A stretch of DNA of 64,000 bases from Paenibacillus pectinilyticus (lineage in GTDB: Bacteria; Bacillota; Bacilli; Paenibacillales; NBRC-103111), in NCBI RefSeq assembly GCF_001700435.1, contig NZ_LYPC01000026.1, forward strand, positions 1 through 64,000, written 5' to 3'. The first letter of the stretch is position 1; each line of letters opens with the position of its first letter. Below are positions 25,938 through 34,810 of this stretch, piece after piece. Below the pieces are notes generated by a model, which was not told the DNA's origin, did not search any database, and saw only the letters and a program-made list of their open reading frames with translations. The translations under genes and the position numbers were made by a program.

Positions 25938-28322
25938 ATGAAACGCTATTTCCTTGCAGCACTCGCTTTATGCTTGATCGTAGGCAATTTTGTTCTTTCC
26001 AAGCCTGTTGCCGCATTTTCACAGCTCGACACCATCAAAAATGTCTTCTACATTACGCCGATCGATGAATATCCGAAGCCTGCGAGCTATGGGTCAACTA
26101 CGCCGACCAGTTCGGACGCTACTCGAATGCAAGATTTGAAGACAAGGTTGATTCCTAACGGAGATGGACCCTATGTGAAAGTCGGCTGGTCAACGAGTAT
26201 TTGGTACATGGGTGGTCTTGGTAATTATCCTGCGATGTCAATTGCGGAAACCAAAAATGCAGCAGCAGATTATGCTTGGGATGCCGATGCCCGAACAGCC
26301 TATAAGTTGAATTTAACGAAAACGTATAATCTTCCAATTCTTTTCCACATGAACGGTGGACATTGGGGCGGCAGCAGCCCGTTGGTCGATTACTTGAGTT
26401 CTGACAACAACCGAGTCGAATGGGATCAGAACAATACGCCCGTTTTTACGAAAGCGGTCGTGGGATCGGGTCCTATTGACGGACAATATTTTAGTTTATC
26501 CCGCTTAAATACCGCCTTGTATACATATAAGAAAAGAAATTTACAGCAAGCGATCGCTTATGTTGTCAATTTTGATCAAGCGAACCCAGGGCTCGTGGTC
26601 GGAGTCAGCCTCGATTCGGAGACAATTCATGCTTCGGGAAATGGTGATTATAACCCCTTCGTGATTGAAGAATGGCGCCAATGGCTGCAGGGTACTGGCA
26701 TCTATGGTGCTTCGGGCGCTTATGCGGGACAAGGAAAGAATCCAAGCTACACATCGATTGCTCAATTCAACACGGCAATGGGCACATCCTTCAGTTCATT
26801 CGCTGCCATTGACCCTCCGCGCAGCAACAACGGAAGTGTCTTCTGGCAAGAATGGCAGCACTGGCAGAAGCTGCTTGTCGATCATCATACACAGGATATG
26901 GCGGACTGGATTCAAGCGGCTGGGATGCCAGCGGAGCGAATCTTCAGTCATGAAATCGCCCCTTCTGGGTTGATTGATTCCTTTCAAGATGATCCAAGTG
27001 TGGCCAATTTGACCCCGCAAGGGCTTGGAATCACGACGTATGGTTCCTACGCGACCAACAATTCGATATTTCAGTTAGCCAAGAATACGAATTCATCCTG
27101 GGGAATATTCGAAACGAATCCAACCACGCCGGGTAACGTTGCTTCGTACACCGATGATTACAATTCGCTTCAGTATCCATGGGATAACGGAGCGCAGGTC
27201 GTGTGCCCTAATGCCTGGGGATGGAGTGATACGGAAACAGGAGGATACAACATTAGAGGAACTAATTATGAGACGGCGATTAAGGATTTCGTTAATGCGA
27301 ACAAGAACACCTTAAAGCCGTATTTCCCGATGGGCGGGTCTGGGGGATCCGGAGGAACGATCGATCAGAACAACGCCAGCGGCACATTTACGAATTATAA
27401 CGATATTCGCAGCACGAACCAACGATTGCAGGCATTTACAGTTACCAGCACGACATTGCCCAAGATCGACATCTGGTCGTATAAGAATGGAAATCCTGCT
27501 GGCGATTTAGTCGTTAAAGTCTATGCGTTCGACAGTTCAAACAATCCGACCGGCAGCCCGCTGTACACAGGCAACATTGCACCATCTGCGGTATCGGCTA
27601 CGCCGGGCTGGATTACCGTTAACACGAACCTGACTGGATTAACGCCGGGCGGGAAATATGGTTTCATTCTATCGTCTCCTGGTACGGGAGATGCGGGATT
27701 GACGAATACCTATGGCTTTGGCTACAGCGACAGCAATGTGTATCCACAAGGTGCTGAGCGATACTCAAGCAACAGCGGAACGTCGTGGGCGACGGAAGCA
27801 AACCGCAGCTTGAAATTTATCACTTACAGCAGTGCATCGGGAGGTACGATCGATCAGAATAACAGTAACGGGACGTTTACGAATTACAATGATTTACGCC
27901 AGTCGTACCAAAGATTACAGACGTTTACGATTACCGGCACAACCTTGCCCAAGATCGATATCTGGTCGTATAAGAACGGCAGTCCTGCGGGTAATTTAGT
28001 CATTAAGGTGTATGCGTTCGATGGCTCGAACAATCCAACTGGGAGCGCGCTATTCACAGTCAATATCGCTCCGTCTTCCGTATCGGCTACGCCGGGCTGG
28101 ATAACCCTGAATACGAACCTGACCGGATTAACGGCGGGTGGGAAATATGGATTCATCCTATCGTCCCCAACTACGGGAGATGCAGGATTATCGAACACCT
28201 ACGGTTTTGGCTATAACGATAGCAATCTATATCCGCAAGGTGTCGAACGTTTCTCGAACAACGGTGGGACATCGTGGTCCACGGAAGCGAGTCGCAGCTT
28301 GAAATTCATTTCTTACAAATAG
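25938..28322 (+). CDS. Secreted modular protein, unrecognised catalytic-type domain plus two 163-aa repeats
   Basis: This 794-aa exported protein has a signal peptide (about 1-26, ending PVAAF). Its N-terminal domain (about 35-460) is homologous to that at 13256-15550 (landmarks GWSTSIW, LPILFHMNGGHW, GVSLDSE 222-228, TGIYG, FNTAMGTSF). A Gly/Ser linker follows. Two tandem beta-rich modules begin at residues 472 and 635 (GGTIDQNN), end in LKFITY/LKFISY, and probably bind carbohydrate. No family is recognised for either part; a secreted glycosidase acting on the system B glycan is the working hypothesis. TGAGGTG precedes the ATG. Confidence 0.8.
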   Translation: MKRYFLAALALCLIVGNFVLSKPVAAFSQLDTIKNVFYITPIDEYPKPASYGSTTPTSSDATRMQDLKTRLIPNGDGPYVKVGWSTSIWYMGGLGNYPAMSIAETKNAAADYAWDADARTAYKLNLTKTYNLPILFHMNGGHWGGSSPLVDYLSSDNNRVEWDQNNTPVFTKAVVGSGPIDGQYFSLSRLNTALYTYKKRNLQQAIAYVVNFDQANPGLVVGVSLDSETIHASGNGDYNPFVIEEWRQWLQGTGIYGASGAYAGQGKNPSYTSIAQFNTAMGTSFSSFAAIDPPRSNNGSVFWQEWQHWQKLLVDHHTQDMADWIQAAGMPAERIFSHEIAPSGLIDSFQDDPSVANLTPQGLGITTYGSYATNNSIFQLAKNTNSSWGIFETNPTTPGNVASYTDDYNSLQYPWDNGAQVVCPNAWGWSDTETGGYNIRGTNYETAIKDFVNANKNTLKPYFPMGGSGGSGGTIDQNNASGTFTNYNDIRSTNQRLQAFTVTSTTLPKIDIWSYKNGNPAGDLVVKVYAFDSSNNPTGSPLYTGNIAPSAVSATPGWITVNTNLTGLTPGGKYGFILSSPGTGDAGLTNTYGFGYSDSNVYPQGAERYSSNSGTSWATEANRSLKFITYSSASGGTIDQNNSNGTFTNYNDLRQSYQRLQTFTITGTTLPKIDIWSYKNGSPAGNLVIKVYAFDGSNNPTGSALFTVNIAPSSVSATPGWITLNTNLTGLTAGGKYGFILSSPTTGDAGLSNTYGFGYNDSNLYPQGVERFSNNGGTSWSTEASRSLKFISYK
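27351..28319 (+). repeat. Tandem 489-bp coding repeat (two copies)
   Basis: GGAGGAACGATCGATCAGAA begins at 27351 and a near-identical start recurs at 27840, a 489-bp period in frame. Both copies code for the 163-residue C-terminal module and remain highly similar throughout, indicating a fairly recent internal duplication. Confidence 0.9.
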
Positions 28323-28361
28323 TGTGTAAGTGCTAGAAGCGCAGAAGTGATAGTAAAGGAG

Positions 28362-28391
28362 CACCCCGAATGGCGCATTCGGGGTGTTTTT
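28362..28391 (+). terminator. Terminator after secreted modular protein
   Basis: Perfect 11-bp stem CACCCCGAATG/CATTCGGGGTG, 3-base loop, then TTTTT. Confidence 0.92.
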
Positions 28392-28512
28392 GCGTTTACT
28401 CTGAAAGATCTTCGATGTGAAGAATCATCAATTAGGGGGGAATACACGCTTCAATTGTTAAGGGAGCTTCGAGTTTTTCGAATGTTGGTTGAACGCGCCC
28501 TCTCTCTAAAAA

Positions 28513-28577
28513 GTCGTCAAAGTTCCATTGAAATAGTCGGCAAACTGTTAGTTGGCTCAGAAGGATTACTCTAAGAT
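28513..28577 (+). promoter_or_regulatory. System C operator and promoter, site 1 (beta-propeller gene)
   Basis: Half-sites GTCGTC (28513) and GTCGGC (28536) are 23 bp apart. TTAGTT (28548-28553) and TAAGAT (28572-28577) are separated by 18 bp. The geometry is identical to the sites at 34708, 40155 and 41854. The next gene starts 258 bp later, leaving an unusually long leader. Confidence 0.65.
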
Positions 28578-28612
28578 GAAAGTAACATAGTAGAAATGTT
28601 CAAGAAAAGAGA

Positions 28613-28786
28613 GATCGTGATGATCTGGATATGCCGCTTGAGTCTCATGACTGGATTCGGTATGTGCCTATATGGATACAAGATAAGGGTCATGTGCGAT
28701 ATGCCATGGTAGAGAATATCGGGGCGTCTGTGGATAAATTCAGAAGTCTCGCTGATGATCTTCATGTCGTAAAGCAATTTATATAA
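28613..28786 (+). pseudogene. Short coding remnant in the long leader
   Basis: A 57-codon open frame without a start codon reads as plausible protein (WIRYVPIWIQDKGH, then a C-terminal helix) and ends in TAA at 28784-28786. It lies between the system C promoter and the beta-propeller gene, suggesting the 3' end of a deleted gene. The evidence is only amino-acid texture. Confidence 0.3.
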
Positions 28787-28835
28787 GATTTGGCTCTTGT
28801 ATAGAACTACATTCAAATAATTAGGAGGCTAGACC

Positions 28836-30401
28836 ATGATGCAAGATGGAATTGGAAGAGTAGATGTAAGCAGTATCGTACTACCAGACGAAGTTAAGAA
28901 ACTAGATTGTGGGACGTACACGTACTCAGGCAAAGTACTGATTTCGTATAAGACGGAGAAGGATCTTGAAACGACTGATTTTTATAACTTGGCTGTTCTG
29001 AACGATGATGGAACGGATTTTCGGGTGATCTTCTCTGGCGTGATACCCAAATTGCCTAAGGCAAACGGTATTCGGTATATGCCTTTTCAGGATAATAACC
29101 GTGTGTTGTTAGGAGATTATGTGCTGGAGTGTTCACCCAATATTGATATCTGTACAGATGCCAAACTAATTCCAATCGAATATCCATTAAGCCTGGTCGA
29201 TAGTCCAAGTATTTCCCATCATTGGTCCGAAATCATCATTGCACCTGACAATAAACATATGAGTTGGACGATCCTCGGTGCAAGCAGCGGTGCTGCAGCG
29301 ATTGGTGTTCTGACTCGTCATACAGATACGTATGTTCTGGAAAACGTACAGCTGATTAGTACCATTTCGGGATTTGAAAATGACCCGAATAATCCGGGAT
29401 TTATTAGTCCCAATCCTATGCGTGGAGGAGAAGTGAAACAGTTTGTCCGTGGTGGTAACGCCATATCCACGGTGGCGGGGAAATTGAACAGTACTACCGA
29501 CTCAATTGTACAGAGTTTGTCGACGGAAGATCTGACACAAATCACACGTACGCCTGGCTATGATGAAACGACCATTTTCTCCCCAGATGAACGGCTAGGC
29601 ATGGTTATGAGCTCTAGATTTTCACCAAAAACAGATCCGGCTATTTTCGGATTAATGCCTCGGCCCAATGGTCTCAATACGATGGCAGGTATGATGTGGT
29701 CCCTGTATATGTATGCGATCGCCGGGGTACGAAGCTTCAGAGAAGGCAATATCGGCCCTGCTTTGATTGACATTGATCGTTCGATGAACGAACCGGGCTA
29801 TAAAGGCATCCAGCTGACTACAGATGCCAATTGGGTGTATTGCTCACCGATGTCCTGGCATCCGGATGGCAAGCGTGCCGTGTGGCCAGAGATGCTGCGA
29901 GGCAGCGGTGGCGCACAAATGCGGCTTCAGATAGTGAAGCTGCTGGATTATGAGCCTCAGGCACCGGTGCCTTATGTAACAACGACCGATGACATCCCGT
30001 ACGGGATCAAAGATTTATCCGTTTTAGAAGCAGTCAAATCGGATGTAGAAGGCAAAATCGCGGGGAAACATACGGGTTACATCATCTTTACTAGAAATTC
30101 CTCCGGTAATGGAGGAACGAATGAATCGCAATATGTAAACTTTAGCGATGACGGCGAGAATTTCTATAACGGATTTGAGAAGACCTATTTTAGTTTTAGT
30201 GAGGAAAACCGTTATGAAGCTAACCTTCAATTGACTGGTTCTAAGCAGGGGGATATGAAAATGAAGGCGACATTCTCCGCTGTGTTTGGTGCAACGCCAG
30301 TTAAACTGTTGTTTGATAACGATACAGACGGTAAGCCCAAAAGTTATGGATATGCCTCCTATGAGGGGATCAAACTGAATATCGCAGATTTGTTAGAATA
30401 G
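28836..30401 (+). CDS. Intracellular beta-propeller protein (PD40/TolB-like), possible lyase or hydrolase
   Basis: This 521-aa protein has no signal peptide. Spaced strand motifs of the PD40/TolB propeller type are visible: IIIAPDNKHMSW (133-144), IFSPDERLGMVMS (247-259) and MSWHPDGKRAVWPE (339-352). Several carbohydrate lyases (PL22 oligogalacturonate lyase, PL27/PL42 rhamnose-glucuronate lyases) are such propellers, and the gene sits with a rhamnosidase and a glucuronidase, so an oligosaccharide lyase role is attractive but unproven. TTAGGAGG precedes the ATG. Its promoter carries the system C operator, so it is probably co-induced with that importer. A terminator follows at 30410. Confidence 0.7.
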   Translation: MMQDGIGRVDVSSIVLPDEVKKLDCGTYTYSGKVLISYKTEKDLETTDFYNLAVLNDDGTDFRVIFSGVIPKLPKANGIRYMPFQDNNRVLLGDYVLECSPNIDICTDAKLIPIEYPLSLVDSPSISHHWSEIIIAPDNKHMSWTILGASSGAAAIGVLTRHTDTYVLENVQLISTISGFENDPNNPGFISPNPMRGGEVKQFVRGGNAISTVAGKLNSTTDSIVQSLSTEDLTQITRTPGYDETTIFSPDERLGMVMSSRFSPKTDPAIFGLMPRPNGLNTMAGMMWSLYMYAIAGVRSFREGNIGPALIDIDRSMNEPGYKGIQLTTDANWVYCSPMSWHPDGKRAVWPEMLRGSGGAQMRLQIVKLLDYEPQAPVPYVTTTDDIPYGIKDLSVLEAVKSDVEGKIAGKHTGYIIFTRNSSGNGGTNESQYVNFSDDGENFYNGFEKTYFSFSEENRYEANLQLTGSKQGDMKMKATFSAVFGATPVKLLFDNDTDGKPKSYGYASYEGIKLNIADLLE

Positions 30402-30409
30402 CAGGTACT

Positions 30410-30440
30410 AGCACCCTGAAAGTATTTTGGGGTGCTTTCT
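30410..30440 (+). terminator. Terminator after the beta-propeller gene
   Basis: AGCACCC pairs with GGGTGCT around a 13-base loop, followed by TTCTTCT. The tail is weak, so read-through into the rhamnosidase gene is likely. Confidence 0.6.
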
Positions 30441-30493
30441 TCTAATATGAAATACATGAGTCCCGCATCCGAATACGGAAAGGAAAGATAGCC

Positions 30494-33328
30494 ATGAAGA
30501 TTATTCGACTTAAAACAAACCGTATCACGAATCCGCTAGGATTTTCGCTGGATAAGCCGCGATTTTCATATGTTGTCACTGAAACAGAGGCACAACGTCA
30601 AAGTGCTGCGCGTTATGAAGTGGCATTAGATATAGCTTTCGAAAGCATCATATATGATAGCGGCAAAAGGGAGGATACCGATAGCCTCGCCTTCGAGCTC
30701 CCCATTGAGTTGCAGCCAAGAACACGCTACTACTGGCGGGTCTCGGTTTGGGCGGACAACGGCGATCATGCGGTTAGCGAGAATGCCTGGTTTGAGACAG
30801 CGAAATTAGACGAGCCTTGGAATGGTAAATGGATTGTTCCTGAACTGGATAAAGACACGCATCCTGTGCTCAGCCGTTCATTTGAGCTAACTGGAGCGGT
30901 TGCTTCGGCGCGTGCTTACGTTTGCGGATTAGGACTGTATGAAATGGAAGTAAACGGTGAAAAAGCCGGTGACGAATATTTTGCACCGTATTTTAATGCT
31001 TACCAGAAGTGGTTACAGTATCAAACCTATGATGTGACGGCACTGCTGCGCAATGGCGCGAACCAGGTATCGGTAAGCCTAGGAAACGGACTCTACAAAG
31101 GACGGTTTGGTTTTGAAGGTCACGCAGCCGAGTTATATGGGAAAGAATTTGCCCTGCTGTGCGATATTGTTGTGACTTATATCGATGGATCAACGGTTAT
31201 CATTTCGTCTGACGATTCATGGACGGCTGCCAAAAGCAAAGTCATGAGTGGCAATTTGTATGACGGGGAAGTTTACGACGCTACCTTCGAGTCCACACAA
31301 TCCTTTCCAGTTCGTGAAGGGGATCTCGGCTATGAGCGGCTGAAAGCGCGTCTTAGCCTGCCAGTTGTTATCAAACAAGAGCTCAAACCTGTAGAGGTTA
31401 TTCATACCCCGGCAGGAGAGACTGTGCTTGATATGGGGCAGAACATGGTGGGCTGGCTCCAATTTCATACCCATGCGCCTAATGGCACAGTTATCCGACT
31501 GCAATATGGCGAAGTGCTGCAAGACGGCAATTTTTATCGTGACAACTATCGTACAGCAAAAGCGGAATATCAATATACGTCTGATGGAACTGGAGCAGTC
31601 ATACGTCCTTATTTTACCTACTACGGTTTCAGATACGTCAAGGTTGAAGGATGGCCAGGCGAACTGAATTCGGATGACTTTACTGGTTGTGTCCTCTACT
31701 CCGATTTGGAGGAAATCGGGCAAATCGAAACGAGCAATCCCCTTGTGAACCGGCTGTTCCAGAATGCGCTGTGGAGCCAGCGAGGCAACTTCCTTGATGT
31801 TCCAACGGACTGCCCTCAGCGAGATGAGAAAATGGGATGGACGGGGGATGCACAGGTGTTCTCTGGAACAGCTTGCTTTAATATGGATGCCTATGCCTTC
31901 TTCCGTAAATATGGCTATGATATGGGCCAAGAACAAGAGGAGCGGGGAGGTGCAGTTCCGAAGGTCGTACCCGCGATCAATTTGCGGGAAGGCAGTTCCA
32001 GCGCATGGGCAGATGCGGCTACGATCATTCCCTGGAACGTTTATCTGCACAGTGGAGATAAGACTATCTTGGATCAACAGTTCGAGAGCATGAAGGGATG
32101 GGTCAATTATATCATCCGCGCTGACGAGGAATCTGGCGGTCGTAGATTATGGTCAGTGGGATTCCACTTCGGCGATTGGCTTGCGCTAGACAGCAGCGAT
32201 CCCGACTCTTCGATGGGCGGAACTGACATTGACTTCATCGCGTCGGCCTATTATCGACATTCCTCACAATTAGTTGCGAAGGCGGCGCGAGTGCTCGGGA
32301 ATATAGAGCTTGCGGCCTACTATGAGCGGATTTCAGATGAAGTGAAGGCAACGATTGAAAATGAATTCTTTTCCAAAAATGGTCGAATGACCATTAATAC
32401 GCAAACCGCTTTTACGCTCGCACTATATATGGATCTCGTTCCGGACGCTTTCAAAACTAGAATCGTAGAAGGATTAGGCAATCGGCTTCATATGGACCGT
32501 AAACTGATTAAGACCGGCTTTGTAGGTACGCCTTACTTGAGTCGCGTTCTGTCAGATCATGGGTACAGTGACCTTGCTTATACGCTGTTGCTTAACGAGG
32601 ATTATCCAAGTTGGCTCTATGCGGTGAAGCTTGGCGCTACAACAATCTGGGAGCGTTGGAATTCAATTCTGCCCGACGGCAAAATGAACCCTAAGGGCAT
32701 GAACTCACTAAACCATTATGCGTATGGTTCGATTGCCGAATGGATGTATCGTTCCATTGCAGGTATTAATCCCACAGAAGATGCGCCAGGTTTCCGTCGG
32801 GTAGTTTTGGCACCTCAACCTGATTTGCGTATGAAATGGGCCAAAGCTCACGTTCAATCTGCCGCAGGACTCTACGAGAGCGAATGGCGTATTAGTGATG
32901 AAGGTCATCTTATCTTCCGATTCGTAGTTCCGTTCAATACTACTGCAGATGTACGGCTTCCTGATTCGGATATCTCGACTATTGTGATTAATAGTCAGCC
33001 TTTGGGGAGTAGCGGAATCTTGGGTGTGCAAGAGGGGGACAAGACGCGCTTGGAGTTGTACAGCGGGACATACGAAATCCATTATTTGCCGACCAAAGAC
33101 TACATCAAAAGATACAGCACTAGCAGCCCATTAGTTGAGCTTATGCGCAACGAATCGGCCAAGGCGATAATTCAGCCTGTACTTCCACGCCGTATGGATC
33201 ATAATCCGCAGGACTTCTTGTCTGCTATTGGGGATACGTCACTACGTCAATTGTCTGCTTATTTTCCGATGGATGCGGCAGTGCTCGATCAATTGGATGA
33301 GCAGTTAAATGCTTTACCTGTAGCTTAA
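30494..33328 (+). CDS. GH78 alpha-L-rhamnosidase
   Basis: This 944-aa enzyme hydrolyses terminal alpha-L-rhamnose from oligosaccharides or glycosides. It has the GH78 order: fibronectin-like N-terminal domain, CBM67-type and beta-sandwich domains (about 110-400), then the (alpha/alpha)6 barrel opening with VPTDCPQRDEKMGWTGDAQ (436-454, general acid Glu445), and a C-terminal beta-sandwich. No signal peptide is present, so it acts in the cytoplasm on imported material. GGAAAGATA precedes the ATG. It probably shares a transcript with the GH1 gene 25 bp downstream. Confidence 0.95.
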   Translation: MKIIRLKTNRITNPLGFSLDKPRFSYVVTETEAQRQSAARYEVALDIAFESIIYDSGKREDTDSLAFELPIELQPRTRYYWRVSVWADNGDHAVSENAWFETAKLDEPWNGKWIVPELDKDTHPVLSRSFELTGAVASARAYVCGLGLYEMEVNGEKAGDEYFAPYFNAYQKWLQYQTYDVTALLRNGANQVSVSLGNGLYKGRFGFEGHAAELYGKEFALLCDIVVTYIDGSTVIISSDDSWTAAKSKVMSGNLYDGEVYDATFESTQSFPVREGDLGYERLKARLSLPVVIKQELKPVEVIHTPAGETVLDMGQNMVGWLQFHTHAPNGTVIRLQYGEVLQDGNFYRDNYRTAKAEYQYTSDGTGAVIRPYFTYYGFRYVKVEGWPGELNSDDFTGCVLYSDLEEIGQIETSNPLVNRLFQNALWSQRGNFLDVPTDCPQRDEKMGWTGDAQVFSGTACFNMDAYAFFRKYGYDMGQEQEERGGAVPKVVPAINLREGSSSAWADAATIIPWNVYLHSGDKTILDQQFESMKGWVNYIIRADEESGGRRLWSVGFHFGDWLALDSSDPDSSMGGTDIDFIASAYYRHSSQLVAKAARVLGNIELAAYYERISDEVKATIENEFFSKNGRMTINTQTAFTLALYMDLVPDAFKTRIVEGLGNRLHMDRKLIKTGFVGTPYLSRVLSDHGYSDLAYTLLLNEDYPSWLYAVKLGATTIWERWNSILPDGKMNPKGMNSLNHYAYGSIAEWMYRSIAGINPTEDAPGFRRVVLAPQPDLRMKWAKAHVQSAAGLYESEWRISDEGHLIFRFVVPFNTTADVRLPDSDISTIVINSQPLGSSGILGVQEGDKTRLELYSGTYEIHYLPTKDYIKRYSTSSPLVELMRNESAKAIIQPVLPRRMDHNPQDFLSAIGDTSLRQLSAYFPMDAAVLDQLDEQLNALPVA

Positions 33329-33353
33329 TATTCGCGTTTAAGGAGGAGTAGGG

Positions 33354-34631
33354 ATGACACAACAGTTTCCAGAGGGATTTTTATGGGGGGCGTCAACAGC
33401 AGCTCATCAGGTAGAAGGCAATAATACGAAGTCCGATTGCTGGTTGATGGAAAACGTGGAAGGCTCGATGTTTAAGGAGCCATCGGGCAGCGCTGTAGAT
33501 CATTATCGTCTCTATAAGGAAGATATTGCGCAAATGGCTGCAATGGGACTCAACGGCTATCGCTTCTCCATTGAATGGGCGCGCATCGAGCCGGAAGAAG
33601 GTCATTTCGATGCGGCTGAGATTGAGCATTACCGCAACGTTCTGCTCGCTTGCAGACAATGGAAAATTACACCTATCGTGACTATGCATCATTTCAGTTC
33701 CCCGCAATGGCTCATTCGAGAAGGCGGTTGGGAGTCGGCGGGCACGCCTGCCCGATTTGCCCGTTATTGCGCGCATGTTATGCGCGAGCTCGGCGACTTA
33801 ATTCCTTATGTTTGCACGATCAATGAAGCGAACATCTCTCTTGGCATTAAGAAAATTATGAAGCGCCACCAAGCTCAAGCAGCTGCTCCAGGTGCGCAGG
33901 TCGGCATGAATACGGACAAAATGGCTCAAATGCAAAAGAACTATGAGGCATTGAGCAAAGCTTTCGGTTCTCCTGCTGCTGGGGTTCAAGCATTTTTAGC
34001 TCCTCGCTCGGACAACGGATTGGAAATCATTTTTAAAGCGCATACGGAAGCGAGAGCGGCGATCCGAGAAATTAGCCCGCAAACGCAAGTCGGCGTAACA
34101 CTATCGCTTTATGACTACCAGAGCGTTGCAGGCGGAGCGGAGCAAGCGGCTCAGGCCTTGCAGGATGAATTCCTTCAATTCCTACCTTATATGAAGGACG
34201 ATGATTTCTTTGGGTTGCAGAATTATACTCGTGCGGTTTACGGCGCAGATGGCATTCTTCCCGTTCCAGAGAGCGCTGAGAAGACGCAAATGGGGAACGA
34301 ATATTACCCTGAGGGGCTTGAGGCTGTTGTCCGTTATGCTTGGAAGCATTTAGGAATCCCCATCATGATCACGGAGAATGGCGTAGCCACGGATGATGAT
34401 ACCCGCCGTGTCGCCTTCATTGATCGAGCTTTACAGGGCGTACATGCCTGCATTTCGGACGGCATTCCGGTTAAGGGCTATATGCATTGGTCGTTGATGG
34501 ATAATTTTGAATGGCAGCTCGGCTTCTCCAGAACTTTCGGACTTATTGAGGTGGACCGTACGACACAGGAGCGAACAGTAAAGCCTAGTGGTCATCATCT
34601 AGGGAGTATTGCAACAAAGAACACGATCTAA
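33354..34631 (+). CDS. GH1 beta-glycosidase (beta-glucosidase-like)
   Basis: This 425-aa retaining beta-glycosidase has the N-terminal FLWGASTAAHQVEGN signature (10-24), acid/base Glu158 in TINEAN and nucleophile Glu341 in ITENG; HWSLMDNFEW closes the barrel. It is cytosolic. Typical substrates are beta-glucosides or beta-galactosides. TAAGGAGGAG precedes the ATG. It is the second gene of the rhamnosidase operon, and together they could strip rhamnosyl-glucose units. It is slightly shorter than the usual 440-480 aa but keeps all key residues. Confidence 0.94.
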   Translation: MTQQFPEGFLWGASTAAHQVEGNNTKSDCWLMENVEGSMFKEPSGSAVDHYRLYKEDIAQMAAMGLNGYRFSIEWARIEPEEGHFDAAEIEHYRNVLLACRQWKITPIVTMHHFSSPQWLIREGGWESAGTPARFARYCAHVMRELGDLIPYVCTINEANISLGIKKIMKRHQAQAAAPGAQVGMNTDKMAQMQKNYEALSKAFGSPAAGVQAFLAPRSDNGLEIIFKAHTEARAAIREISPQTQVGVTLSLYDYQSVAGGAEQAAQALQDEFLQFLPYMKDDDFFGLQNYTRAVYGADGILPVPESAEKTQMGNEYYPEGLEAVVRYAWKHLGIPIMITENGVATDDDTRRVAFIDRALQGVHACISDGIPVKGYMHWSLMDNFEWQLGFSRTFGLIEVDRTTQERTVKPSGHHLGSIATKNTI

Positions 34632-34659
34632 GCGAGCAAATATCAAAAAGATACAAGAA

Positions 34660-34700
34660 GGGCTGATCGGGGACATGCCCGATCAGCCCTATTTTCTCTC
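34660..34700 (+). terminator. Terminator after the rhamnosidase/GH1 operon
   Basis: Perfect 13-bp stem AGGGCTGATCGGG/CCCGATCAGCCCT, 6-base loop, then ATTTTCTCTC. Confidence 0.88.
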
Positions 34701-34707
34701 AAGAAAA

Positions 34708-34772
34708 GTCGTCAAAACGTTATTGAAAAAGTCGTCATACTGTTAGTTGACCATAGGCATATCTATTATGAT
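34708..34772 (+). promoter_or_regulatory. System C operator and promoter, site 2 (importer permeases)
   Basis: GTCGTC half-sites start at 34708 and 34731 (23 bp). TTAGTT (34743-34748), an 18-bp spacer and TATGAT (34767-34772) follow. The distal half-site lies right after the preceding terminator. Confidence 0.7.
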
Positions 34773-34810
34773 GAACTTAAGAAGTATATTACTAAGAGGA
34801 AGTGAATTTG

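Noticed and set aside
28347..28574. 75-codon plus-strand frame
   Set aside because: It starts inside the terminator hairpin and runs through the system C operator and promoter, so it is not a gene.
31217..32077. 286-codon open frame on the minus strand
   Set aside because: It is entirely antisense to the catalytic region of the GH78 rhamnosidase, has no ribosome site and no recognisable protein features; it is a codon-bias shadow.
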